Below are positions 45,149-52,397 of a stretch of 64,000 bases of DNA, one piece after another. Location: positions 434,001 to 498,000 of the forward strand of contig NZ_JARKMR010000002.1 of NCBI RefSeq assembly GCF_029350975.1, written 5' to 3'. Within the stretch, counting starts at the first letter, position 1. Each line of letters begins with the position of its first letter. The position numbers and the translations under genes are program-made. Source of the stretch: Maribacter zhoushanensis. GTDB taxonomy: Bacteria; Bacteroidota; Bacteroidia; Flavobacteriales; Flavobacteriaceae. The notes below the pieces were generated by a model that had not been told where the DNA came from, did not search any database, and worked only from the letters and a program-made list of their open reading frames with translations.

Positions 45149-45577
45149 ATGAAAAAAGTATTATCAATTTTAGTAATCGTATTAGCTTTCACATTTAATT
45201 CAAACGCACAAGACAAAATGATGAAAGACAAAATGATGAAAAAAGGTTCAAAAGAAATGAAAATGAATGATGGTGTAAAGAAAATTGCACTAGAACAAAC
45301 TGCGGGTGAGTTTACGCAAAAATCAATTACTGTAAGTGAAGGTACTTATGTTTTTGATGTTGCAAACAACAATGTAGGTAAAGATGTAGGTTTGGTATTG
45401 GTTAAAAAAGGTAAAGATGCCTCTAAACCAGAAAATCACATTCAGACTGCATATGTAACTGCAGCCGTAAAAAATAATACTGTTGGTCATTCTAAAGAAA
45501 CGAAATTGGAAAAAGGGGAATACGTATATTTCTGTCCTTTAAACCCAACACCTCAATATTCTCTTATTGTTGAATAA
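45149..45577 (+). CDS. Exported small protein, cupredoxin-like
   Basis: 142 residues. A signal peptide (cleavage near NAQDK, residue 21) is followed by a Met/Lys-rich linker (KMMKDKMMKKGSKEMKMNDG) and a beta-rich domain. The C-terminal YFCPLNPTPQYSLIVE resembles the copper-binding end of plastocyanin-type folds with one Cys, but the usual His ligand after it is absent. Met-rich linkers can bind copper(I); both points are inference. It follows the AhpD-like gene by 65 bases and ends in a bidirectional terminator. Confidence 0.72.
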   Translation: MKKVLSILVIVLAFTFNSNAQDKMMKDKMMKKGSKEMKMNDGVKKIALEQTAGEFTQKSITVSEGTYVFDVANNNVGKDVGLVLVKKGKDASKPENHIQTAYVTAAVKNNTVGHSKETKLEKGEYVYFCPLNPTPQYSLIVE

Positions 45578-45596
45578 GAAGTAATTAGCTATAAAT

Positions 45597-45630
45597 AAAA
45601 AGGGCTGTTCTTAAATGAACAGCCCTTTTT
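45597..45630. terminator. Bidirectional terminator between cupredoxin-like and helicase genes
   Basis: A perfect 14-bp inverted repeat (AAAAAGGGCTGTTC and complement, 6-base loop) with T-runs on both sides. Confidence 0.92.
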
Positions 45631-45673
45631 ATATTCTATAAATTCTATAGAAATAGAAAATATTTAGTTTACA

Positions 45674-47227
45674 TTAATCTTCTGGCGGATGCCCATGTAT
45701 ATCTTCAAATACCCTATCAAAGTTTTCACGTAAGTAAGCGTTCAATTTCTTTTGGTAATCATCTTTCAACCAACTTAAAAAATTATAAGTACTCTTGCTA
45801 ATACACTTACCATATACATGAATACGATTATCAATATCTTCTTTTAGTAATTTGGCCAGAGCAATTGCATCGTAAACATCTTCACTATTTTCAATACACA
45901 TATAAGCATGTTGCGCAATAGATCTTTCTAAAACCACTTTTGAAGATTCTCCGGCAAACGTTGCGGTTTTATAAGTTTCTTTAATATCGAAATAAGTTTC
46001 TTTAGAGTTTTTAAATTCTGCTTTAACCTCTTCAGATAAATCTAACTTAAAATCACTTTCAATTTCCTCGTCATCTTTAATACGGTCCATGTAGAAGTTT
46101 GGAGACTTGAAAATAGCTCCCCAATCCAAATCTGCTCCCCATGGTCCAAAACGATAAAGGTTGTTTCCTAAATCAATAACCGTAAATTTAGATTTGTTAT
46201 TCAAAACCCTTGAACCCCTACCTATCATTTGGTAGTAAAGTGTTAATGATTTTGTTGCTCTATTTAATATAATAGTATCAATGGTAGGTTCATCAAAACC
46301 CGTAGTCAAAATACTTACCGATGTCAATATAGCATCAGGTGTTTCTTTGAACCATTTTAAAATTTCTTTACGCTGCTTTTTAGTGGCAGTATTATCAAGA
46401 TGCATAACATTTAAGCCTGCAGCCTGAAAAGTATGGTATACTTGAATAGAAGTTTCAATACCATTGTTGAAAATCAATGTCTTTTTACCTTTAGAATGTT
46501 TGGTGTAAGCTTCTAAAAGCTTGTTTAGCATTGCGGGGCTTGTATAAAGGTCAGCCGAAGATTTTACGGTATAGTCACCGTTAGATCCAATTTCAAGAGA
46601 GGTAAGTCCCATGTCATACTGAAATACTTCTGCCCTTGCCAAGAAATCATTGGCAATAAGGTTTTCTATAGTTTCACCAGGTATAAGTTCATCATAGTTT
46701 TTGTTCATTGGTAAGTCCTTATTAGAACTTAACGGGGTTGCCGTAACACCAAGAACAAAAGAATTATCGAAGAACTTAAAAAGTTTGGTAAAAGAATTAT
46801 AGTGCGCTTCATCAATGATGACCAGACCAACATCAGAAATATCCAATTGGTCGTCGTTTAACCTATTGTTTAAGGTTTCTACCATGGCAACGTAACAGCT
46901 GTAACGTTCATGGTCGTCAAGATTGGCTTTACTGTTTACTACCTTGTTCACAACACCAAAACTAGTAAGCATTGATGATGTTTGATTACAAAGTTCAATA
47001 CGGTGTGTCATTACCAAAACCTTCTTATTGTGGTTTTTAAGATATTGACGTACTATTTCGGAAAAAATCACTGTTTTACCACCACCGGTTGGTAGTTGGT
47101 ATAGAAGGTGATAATCATCTCGTTCTGAATCGAACTTGTCAAAAATTTGTTGAATAGCTCCTTGTTGATAGCTGTAAAGTTCCTTGTCGGTCTTTCTATC
47201 CTGTAATTCAAAAACTGTCTCTTGCAT
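45674..47227 (-). CDS. Superfamily 2 DEAD/DEAH helicase
   Basis: 517 residues. The first RecA domain has Q-type SYQQGAI, Walker A LPTGGGKT, DEAH (VIIDEAHYN) and GVTATP; the second has LIFNNGIETSIQVYH, TGFDEPTID and the arginine finger motif QMIGRGSR. The C-terminus (about 390-517) is unique, ending in an acidic tail. The layout is that of type III restriction-like or Rad25/ERCC3-type SF2 helicases, without a partner methylase or nuclease here; role unknown. It starts 22 bases from a good minus-7 box. Confidence 0.87.
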   Translation of the reverse strand: MQETVFELQDRKTDKELYSYQQGAIQQIFDKFDSERDDYHLLYQLPTGGGKTVIFSEIVRQYLKNHNKKVLVMTHRIELCNQTSSMLTSFGVVNKVVNSKANLDDHERYSCYVAMVETLNNRLNDDQLDISDVGLVIIDEAHYNSFTKLFKFFDNSFVLGVTATPLSSNKDLPMNKNYDELIPGETIENLIANDFLARAEVFQYDMGLTSLEIGSNGDYTVKSSADLYTSPAMLNKLLEAYTKHSKGKKTLIFNNGIETSIQVYHTFQAAGLNVMHLDNTATKKQRKEILKWFKETPDAILTSVSILTTGFDEPTIDTIILNRATKSLTLYYQMIGRGSRVLNNKSKFTVIDLGNNLYRFGPWGADLDWGAIFKSPNFYMDRIKDDEEIESDFKLDLSEEVKAEFKNSKETYFDIKETYKTATFAGESSKVVLERSIAQHAYMCIENSEDVYDAIALAKLLKEDIDNRIHVYGKCISKSTYNFLSWLKDDYQKKLNAYLRENFDRVFEDIHGHPPED

Positions 47228-47247
47228 AAAATCTTCTCTGGAGTATA

Positions 47248-47255
47248 CAAAGGTA
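47248..47255 (-). promoter_or_regulatory. Minus-7 box (TACCTTTG on minus strand) of the helicase gene
   Basis: Perfect TAnnTTTG match on the minus strand, 21 bases upstream of the start codon. Confidence 0.5.
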
Positions 47256-47347
47256 ACATTCTCACTAGTACATTACTAATTCATGGGTTAAAAAGGGTAT
47301 CTTTTGCGACCATATGTAACCTAAATTAATCGTAAGCATATAAATTA

Positions 47348-47932
47348 TTGGAACATTTCCATTTTAAAATATATAAACCTGTGGGTATGTTGAGCCAAAT
47401 GACCTCTGGTGAAGATCGTCAGCTCCGTAAAAAACGATTTTTGAGTGAGCTTCATGATTTTCCTGAAGGATTAATGCCTGTGGGTAGACTAGATGAAAAG
47501 TCTGAAGGCTTATTGTTATTGACAACAGATGGAAAGTTGAGCGATACTATTAATAGATCAGGAATAGAAAAAGAATATCTAGCACAGCTAGATGGTTTAA
47601 TTACCACGGAAGCAATTAAAGAAATATCAGAAGGAATAACTATTGGCGTATTCGGTCAAAAGTATACCACCAAACCATGTAAAGTGACCATACTAAGTGA
47701 GCCTCCTGCCCTGCCCGATGCAGATAAATCATTACGAATTGGAAAACATAGACCTACTTCTTGGGTCAGTATAATAATCAAGGAAGGTAAATTTCGTCAA
47801 GTACGTAAAATGACGGCAGCTGCTGGTTTTCCAACGGTTCGTTTAGTACGTGTAAGAATTGGCGAGATAGTATTAGGAGAAATGCAACCTAGAGAAGTGG
47901 TTATTACTTCAAATCTTTTGCCATCTTTTTAG
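47348..47932 (+). CDS. rluE: rRNA pseudouridine synthase, RluE/RsuA family
   Basis: 194 residues starting with TTG. No ATG is available upstream: the frame closes with a stop at 47333. The next ATG would remove the conserved KPVGMLSQ segment, so TTG is the likely start. The catalytic motif is GRLDEKSEGLLLLTTDG with Asp49, followed by KEYLAQLDG and the late KFRQVRKMTAAAGFPTVRLVRVRIG, typical of RluE, which converts U2457 of 23S rRNA. Its last 29 bases overlap the EamA gene on the other strand. Confidence 0.9.
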   Translation: MEHFHFKIYKPVGMLSQMTSGEDRQLRKKRFLSELHDFPEGLMPVGRLDEKSEGLLLLTTDGKLSDTINRSGIEKEYLAQLDGLITTEAIKEISEGITIGVFGQKYTTKPCKVTILSEPPALPDADKSLRIGKHRPTSWVSIIIKEGKFRQVRKMTAAAGFPTVRLVRVRIGEIVLGEMQPREVVITSNLLPSF

Positions 47933-48860
47933 GAATTCGTTTTCCTGAAAAACGAGATAAAATAGTTAGGCTCTTTTTTGTGTTGATAAAGTAAACTCCG
48001 GTAAGCAATACTATTGATGCAATTACCGACTGCAGAGTTATATTTTCATTTAAAAAATACCAACCTAAAGTCATGGCAACTATAGGGTTGACATAAGTAG
48101 ATGTTGCCACTTTTTCTGGTGAAACTATTCGTAATAAGTAATTAAAAGCGGTAAAGGTAACAATGCTTCCAAAAACAATGAGCAATGACATTGACCATAA
48201 TACCGGTGTGCACCAAGTGGATGGCAAAGACCAAGGCTCTCTTAGTAACATACTTATTAAAACAAGGGATAATCCGCTTGTAAACATTTGATAACCTGTA
48301 TTTACAAAGAAGTTTTTAGGTAATTCTGCCTTACTCACAAACAAACTGCCGTAAGACCAGCTTAGCATACATAGAAAAATTAGTACCATACCTAAAACGG
48401 CACCCTCTTGAGCTATGATTTCTTTTTGACTGACCAATAAAAATATACCGGTGATTCCAAGAACAACACCTATAATTGACATAGGTTGAATTTTCTTTCC
48501 GTGAAGAACGCGCATCATTATTAGTACCACCAATGGTTGTGCAGAAACTTCTAATGCAGCAAATCCACTATCTACATATTGTAATGCCCATACCACTATT
48601 CCGTTACCTATTGTAAGAAATAGAAAGCCTGCTTTAAAAGTGTTCTTGAATTCTTGTTTTGAAATTTTTAATGGTAAACCTAATATTCTAGAAATAATGA
48701 ATATTAAAGTGCCTGCGGTAAGAAAACGAATACCTGCCAACATAAAGGCAGGTAATTCGGTTACTGCAATTTTATTCCATAAATAGGTAGAACCCCATAT
48801 GAAGTAAATGGCAAAAAATGACATTACTACCAGAACGGTGTTACGTTGCATTTTCGCCAT
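47904..48860 (-). CDS. EamA/DMT-family metabolite exporter
   Basis: 318 residues with ten hydrophobic helices in two EamA repeats. The first repeat starts FAIYFIWGSTYLWNKIAVTELPAF and contains PAFMLAGIRFL; the second has SPEKVATSTYVNPIVAMTLGWYFLNE, both typical of YedA-like transporters. Members of this superfamily export amino acids, purines or related metabolites; the substrate is not evident. It follows the cold-shock gene by 16 bases, so the two are in one operon, and it is convergent with rluE. Confidence 0.9.
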   Translation of the reverse strand: MAKMQRNTVLVVMSFFAIYFIWGSTYLWNKIAVTELPAFMLAGIRFLTAGTLIFIISRILGLPLKISKQEFKNTFKAGFLFLTIGNGIVVWALQYVDSGFAALEVSAQPLVVLIMMRVLHGKKIQPMSIIGVVLGITGIFLLVSQKEIIAQEGAVLGMVLIFLCMLSWSYGSLFVSKAELPKNFFVNTGYQMFTSGLSLVLISMLLREPWSLPSTWCTPVLWSMSLLIVFGSIVTFTAFNYLLRIVSPEKVATSTYVNPIVAMTLGWYFLNENITLQSVIASIVLLTGVYFINTKKSLTILSRFSGKRIPKKMAKDLK

Positions 48861-48876
48861 AGAAAATTATTAAGGA

Positions 48877-49335
48877 CTAGATTTTCTTTACACGAACGGC
48901 GTTCATACCCTTCATGCCTTTTTCTAGCTCGTAAGAAACTTTGTCGTTTTCCATAATCTCATCGATAAGACCACTAACATGAACAAAATATTTTTCATTG
49001 TTCTCAGCGTCGATTATGAAACCAAATCCTTTTGTAGTATCAAAGAAAGAAACTTTACCGTTTCTTACCGGATCAAATTCTTCAACATCACCTTCTTCTT
49101 TCTTTGGAATACCTAAAACGATATCTTCCGCTTCAATTTCCACTTTCATTGCTGGATCTGGCGGAGTGTCCACCAAGTTTCCATTGAAATCTACATAAGC
49201 AAGTGGAATACCAGAAGTACCACTTTCTTTTGCAGCTGCTTTACGAGCAAGCATTTTTTTCTTCTTTTCTTCACGCTTCTTTAAGCGTTTTTTCTCTTTT
49301 TCAGTTTTATTAAATGTTTGTTGCGATTTTGCCAT
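48877..49335 (-). CDS. Cold-shock domain protein with basic N-terminal extension
   Basis: 152 residues from the ATG at 49335; an upstream TTG adds 11 residues. Residues 1-45 are extremely Lys/Arg-rich (KEKKRLKKREEKKKKMLARKAAAK), then a linker with PDPAMKVEIEAEDIV, then a C-terminal CSD (about 88-152) with KGFGFII and YFVHVS RNP motifs. The basic tail probably strengthens RNA or ribosome binding. It is the first gene of an operon with EamA and has a long 5' leader of about 144 bases from a good minus-7 box, as in classical cold-shock genes. Confidence 0.9.
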   Translation of the reverse strand: MAKSQQTFNKTEKEKKRLKKREEKKKKMLARKAAAKESGTSGIPLAYVDFNGNLVDTPPDPAMKVEIEAEDIVLGIPKKEEGDVEEFDPVRNGKVSFFDTTKGFGFIIDAENNEKYFVHVSGLIDEIMENDKVSYELEKGMKGMNAVRVKKI

Positions 49336-49840
49336 TCGTAATTTTAATGATAATAATAGATTTTGCAATAAAGGAATTGAAATACGTGGTGACGTGTATA
49401 ACGAACGGTAAGTTTTTGAGTAAACTATAATTCCGTTTGTTGTAAGGTCATTGCAAGAATCATCTGCATCCCTTTAAAGTTCTACAAAGATATGATTTGT
49501 ATTTCAATTATTTAGCATTAACTGGGCTCAAACTACTAAAGTTTTGTACTGCATCTATTTAAAATGAATTTAGTAACACTTTATATAGTAATATTTGAAT
49601 GCTTTTCACCTCTTCTCCTACTCTAATAAATATAGAATCTGCGATTAATCATTAAGAATTGTTAAAATTAAATTTATAATAAAATATATAAAACACTGAA
49701 AAACAATATAATACGTAAAATTCGATAATTTAATTTGTTAAAAATAGTACCTTTTTATGCATAGTACTGTAACAAAATAAAACATTCGTCGTCTAGTAAG
49801 TATAACAAAATTATTAATCATCAATTAAAAATTAAATATC
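49336..49840. other. 505-base gene-free region before the peptide array
   Basis: Very AT-rich. It contains the cold-shock leader and its promoter (49485-49492) and weak minus-7-like boxes on the plus strand (TTAATTTG at 49730-49737, TACCTTTT at 49750-49757). The final segment before 49841 resembles the spacers of the array. A 20-codon hydrophobic frame at 49564-49626 is noted under rejected items. Confidence 0.6.
49485..49492 (-). promoter_or_regulatory. Minus-7 box (TATCTTTG on minus strand) of the cold-shock/EamA operon
   Basis: Perfect TAnnTTTG match on the minus strand. It would give a leader of roughly 144 bases, typical of cold-shock mRNAs. Confidence 0.5.
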
Positions 49841-49954
49841 ATGAGAACTTTTATCAGAAACACACCGACAGAAACAAGAAGAAACACTTTCTTTTCAAGT
49901 TTAAAAAATAGTAAGAGAGTGCAATGGGCAGCATCAAGAAATCATACCCATTAA
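49841..49954 (+). CDS. Basic 37-residue peptide, array copy 1
   Basis: Encodes MRTFIRNTPTETRRNTFF, then SSLKNSKRVQWAASRNHTH. It is rich in Arg, Lys and Asn with one Trp and two His near the end, no signal peptide and no membrane helix. Compared with copy 3 it has about 12 synonymous but only about 5 conservative amino-acid changes. Function unknown; no homologue is recognised. Confidence 0.85.
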   Translation: MRTFIRNTPTETRRNTFFSSLKNSKRVQWAASRNHTH

Positions 49955-50015
49955 TATTAAATTCAATAATCATTCATCAATCACACGGCTAATCACCGAT
50001 TAAAAATCGAATATC

Positions 50016-50129
50016 ATGACAACATTTATTAGAAATACACCAATGGAATCTAGAAGAAATACCTTTTTTACAAACTTTATTAATAGTAAACGAGTACAAT
50101 GGGTAACATCTAGACATCACACACATTAG
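50016..50129 (+). CDS. Basic 37-residue peptide, array copy 2
   Basis: Encodes MTTFIRNTPMESRRNTFF, then TNFINSKRVQWVTSRHHTH, ending in TAG rather than TAA. This is the most diverged copy: Arg2 is Thr, Thr10 is Met and residues 19-22 differ, while FIRNTP, RRNTFF, SKRVQW and SR-H-TH are kept. Confidence 0.83.
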   Translation: MTTFIRNTPMESRRNTFFTNFINSKRVQWVTSRHHTH

Positions 50130-50192
50130 GAATTCATCAATCAAAAAAATCATTAATCAATTCGGCTAATCACCGGTTAAAAAACGAACATC

Positions 50193-50306
50193 ATGAGAAC
50201 TTTTATCAGAAACACACCAACAGAATCTAAAAGAAATACATTTTTCTCAAGTTTTAAGGATAGTAAACGAGTACAATGGGCATCATCTAGACATCACACA
50301 CATTAA
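50193..50306 (+). CDS. Basic 37-residue peptide, array copy 3
   Basis: Encodes MRTFIRNTPTESKRNTFF, then SSFKDSKRVQWASSRHHTH. Differs from copy 4 only by Lys13 for Arg13 and two silent changes. The frame, length and C-terminal HHTH are preserved. Confidence 0.85.
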   Translation: MRTFIRNTPTESKRNTFFSSFKDSKRVQWASSRHHTH

Positions 50307-50369
50307 GAATCCAACAATCAAAAAATTCATTAATCAATTCGGCTAATCACCGGTTAAAAAACGAACATC

Positions 50370-50483
50370 ATGAGAACTTTTATCAGAAACACACCAACGG
50401 AATCTAGAAGAAATACATTTTTCTCAAGTTTTAAGGATAGTAAACGAGTACAATGGGCATCATCTAGACATCACACTCATTAA
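50370..50483 (+). CDS. Basic 37-residue peptide, array copy 4
   Basis: Encodes MRTFIRNTPTESRRNTFF, then SSFKDSKRVQWASSRHHTH. It is nearly identical to copy 3, indicating a recent duplication or gene conversion. Confidence 0.85.
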   Translation: MRTFIRNTPTESRRNTFFSSFKDSKRVQWASSRHHTH

Positions 50484-50544
50484 AAATCATCAATCAAAAA
50501 AAACATTAATCAATTCGGTTAATCACCGGTTAAAAACGAACATC

Positions 50545-50658
50545 ATGAGAACTTTTATCAGAAATACACCAACAGAATCTAGAAGAAATACATTCTTTTC
50601 AAGTTTTAAAAACAGCAAACGAGTACAATGGGTTGCAAGTAGAAATCATACACATTAA
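50545..50658 (+). CDS. Basic 37-residue peptide, array copy 5
   Basis: Encodes MRTFIRNTPTESRRNTFF, then SSFKNSKRVQWVASRNHTH: eight Arg/Lys against one Glu. Relative to copy 1, Ser32 is encoded by AGT instead of TCA, a silent switch between Ser codon families that supports selection on the protein. Confidence 0.85.
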   Translation: MRTFIRNTPTESRRNTFFSSFKNSKRVQWVASRNHTH

Positions 50659-50776
50659 TCGTTTTTCGAATTTAAAATTGGGCGCCTTTCTTAGTAATTA
50701 AAAGTTGTAAAAAATTGAAACAACTTTGAGAAAGGGTATAGAAGCGTTTGCAATTGCTTCTCTGAATTAGCAAAAA
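50659..50776 (+). other. Inverted-repeat-rich region after the peptide array
   Basis: Nested inverted repeats: CCTTTCT (50685-50691) with AGAAAGG (50729-50735), enclosing AAAGTTGT (50701-50708) with ACAACTTT (50720-50727); then AGAAGC (50740-50745) with GCTTCT (50756-50761). It could be a structured 3' end of the array transcript or a separate small RNA. No gene is visible. Confidence 0.55.
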
Positions 50777-50806
50777 AAAGGATAAGATTAAACGATCTTA
50801 TCCTTT
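50777..50806 (-). terminator. Terminator of the 260-residue lipoprotein gene
   Basis: A perfect 12-bp inverted repeat (AAAGGATAAGAT and complement, 6-base loop) with an eight-base T-run on the minus strand lies 23 bases beyond the stop at 50830. It may also stop array transcripts from the other side, but lacks a T-run there. Confidence 0.88.
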
Positions 50807-50829
50807 CCAATTTATATTAAAATTTAAAT

Positions 50830-51612
50830 TTAATCTTCTAAAGTAATTTCCTCCTCAACACCGTTAGGATATGTAAGTAACGCTACATTATCACAAGTTG
50901 TATCTCCAAAATCTACGTTTACGGAAAGTCCATTCTTAGAGACATCCATATCACCACCTGAGACATAGAAACAAGTTACTTCACTGGTCAATGGATTATT
51001 TACCGTGACATTATAGGTGTTACCCTCAAAAACTACTGTCCAGCTACCTTCTATACTGTAGGTTGCAGTTTCATTAAAGGCTATAGTTGTAGACTTGGTG
51101 CCGCTATCAGAAATGATAGAACCATCTTCCATTTCTACTGTCATTTCACTAGTAACCTCAAAAGTTATAGCATTATCATTTGAACTTGTACTGAAAGAAA
51201 ATGATCTTGTACCATTAATTTTAGTTTCTCCTACATAGAAGTCAACATAACTTGCCGTGAACGAACCGGTTTCTCCTTGTTGATCATAAGTTACAGCTAA
51301 TGTACCGTTTACATTTCTAGAACCATTTAATACACAATTATTGAATGTGGCAACATAACCTGTATCAGAATATACGGCGCTGTAACAATCACTGCTTAAG
51401 GTTTTGCCTGTACTACTGTTATTAGATGATAACTCATATAATGCCAAATCAATACCGCCAGTTATATCGTCGGTTTCTAGAACTGCTTTTAGCTCTGTTT
51501 GCGTTAATGTAACTTCTTCAGTAGTGCTGTCATCTTCACTACAGCTGTATGCCATTAATAATACTCCTGAAAGGAATAATCCTTTTACAAAATTAGATGT
51601 TAGATTTTTCAT
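50830..51612 (-). CDS. Lipoprotein of unknown function
   Basis: 260 residues. The lipobox is MAYSC (Cys24) followed by SEDDS, a surface-export pattern. The mature part is Ser/Thr-rich and beta-rich, with four Cys arranged as two possible disulfides (SDCYSAVYS...FNNCV and VTCFYV...TTCDN). No known domain is recognised. It is monocistronic with its own terminator; convergent with the peptide array. Confidence 0.8.
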   Translation of the reverse strand: MKNLTSNFVKGLFLSGVLLMAYSCSEDDSTTEEVTLTQTELKAVLETDDITGGIDLALYELSSNNSSTGKTLSSDCYSAVYSDTGYVATFNNCVLNGSRNVNGTLAVTYDQQGETGSFTASYVDFYVGETKINGTRSFSFSTSSNDNAITFEVTSEMTVEMEDGSIISDSGTKSTTIAFNETATYSIEGSWTVVFEGNTYNVTVNNPLTSEVTCFYVSGGDMDVSKNGLSVNVDFGDTTCDNVALLTYPNGVEEEITLED

Positions 51613-51737
51613 ATTGAATTGTTTGTAGGGTTGTAACTATAAAACGTTGAAATCTAAACCCTAGTATTGATAATTTACATATTAACAGGCACTGTAGTTA
51701 CTTGTCTTACAATAAACTGTATTTAAGAATAGTTATA

Positions 51738-51749
51738 ATCGTATACGAT
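51738..51749 (+). promoter_or_regulatory. Palindrome ATCGTATACGAT, probable GntR operator
   Basis: A perfect 12-base palindrome that contains GTATAC, the centre of many FadR-subfamily GntR operators, lies directly upstream of the minus-7 box of the GntR gene. Autoregulation is expected. Confidence 0.65.
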
Positions 51750-51753
51750 ATAT

Positions 51754-51761
51754 TATATTTG
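51754..51761 (+). promoter_or_regulatory. Minus-7 box TATATTTG of the GntR gene
   Basis: Perfect TAnnTTTG match only 4 bases before the ATG at 51766, which predicts an almost leaderless mRNA. Confidence 0.4.
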
Positions 51762-51765
51762 ATAC

Positions 51766-52395
51766 ATGCTGCTCAAAAAAAACCTAAGAGATCAAGTGCG
51801 GGATTATCTGTTGTCAGAGATGGTCACAGGTAACCTAAAAACCGGAAAAACGATTAATTTGGCAGCCCTTGCCCGACATTTAAAAGTAAGTGTTACTCCT
51901 ATTAGAGAGGCGCTAACCCAATTGCAACAATCGCATATTATTAAGGCCGTACCTAATAGAGGCTTTATAATAGCGGAATTAGATGTTGAAGAAGCAGAAG
52001 ATTTATATGAACTAGTAGCCAATTTGGAGGTTATGGCTATTGAAAACTCTGAGTTTACTGAAGCACATATTGTTGAACTTAAGAAACAGCAAGAGGTATT
52101 TGAAAATGCCACTGATGCTATTTCTAGAATACAAGCAGATTTAGAGTTTCATAGATTATTGACCAAAAACTATAAAAATAATCTTGCCCTAAAGATTCTA
52201 AATGATTTAAAGACCCGCATTTTCTTTTATGAGCGCGCCTTTACCAATGACGATTCATTCTACAACAAATCTGACAATCAACACGAATCCATTATTTCTG
52301 CAATTGCAGATGACAATGTACCCACAGCTTCCCTCCTATTAAAAATGAATTGGATGTTGATTTTAAATTATATTCAAAAGAAACTTACGGAATAA
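51766..52395 (+). CDS. GntR-family regulator with FCD domain
   Basis: 209 residues. The winged-helix HTH (about 5-68: LRDQVRDYLLSEMVTGNL, LAALARHLKVSVTPIREALTQL) is followed by the helical FCD ligand domain (about 75-205) with LYELVANLEV and HESIISAIADDN, FadR subfamily. Such proteins respond to small carboxylic acids and often control adjacent catabolic genes. Here the neighbours are an ECF sigma operon (convergent, 2-base gap) and a lipoprotein, so the target is unclear except for its own promoter. Confidence 0.9.
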   Translation: MLLKKNLRDQVRDYLLSEMVTGNLKTGKTINLAALARHLKVSVTPIREALTQLQQSHIIKAVPNRGFIIAELDVEEAEDLYELVANLEVMAIENSEFTEAHIVELKKQQEVFENATDAISRIQADLEFHRLLTKNYKNNLALKILNDLKTRIFFYERAFTNDDSFYNKSDNQHESIISAIADDNVPTASLLLKMNWMLILNYIQKKLTE

Positions 52396-52397
52396 AA

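Larger units (their letters stand above)
49841..50658 (+). repeat. Tandem array of five peptide-gene units, 175-177 bp each
   Basis: Five units start at 49841, 50016, 50193, 50370 and 50545. Each consists of a 38-codon frame plus a 61-63 base spacer. The spacers share the core CGGCTAATCACCGGTTAAAA (with one or two changes) close to the next ATG. No indel disturbs any of the frames. Copies 3 and 4 are the most similar and copy 2 the most diverged, which suggests stepwise duplication. Confidence 0.95.

Noticed and set aside
45674-47227. Restriction-modification subunit
   Set aside because: The helicase has the right motifs but no methyltransferase or specificity gene is present, so the generic helicase call was kept.
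47348-47386. Frame truncation or sequencing error at the start of rluE because no ATG precedes the conserved domain
   Set aside because: A TTG at 47348 gives a full-length protein with the expected N-terminus, and TTG starts are also required for two other genes in this window.
49564-49626. 20-codon hydrophobic frame (MNLVTLYIVIFECFSPLLLL) before the peptide array
   Set aside because: It resembles a type I toxin peptide, but AT-rich DNA easily gives such frames, no promoter or ribosome-binding site is evident and there is one copy only.
49841-50658. CRISPR array or satellite repeat as explanation of the tandem units
   Set aside because: Units are too long (175-177 bp) with no variable spacer pattern, and the coding frame is maintained with silent changes, which neither alternative explains.
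49841-50658. RiPP precursor cluster
   Set aside because: There is no modification enzyme, protease or dedicated peptide exporter adjacent, and the peptides show no leader/core split with a variable core.
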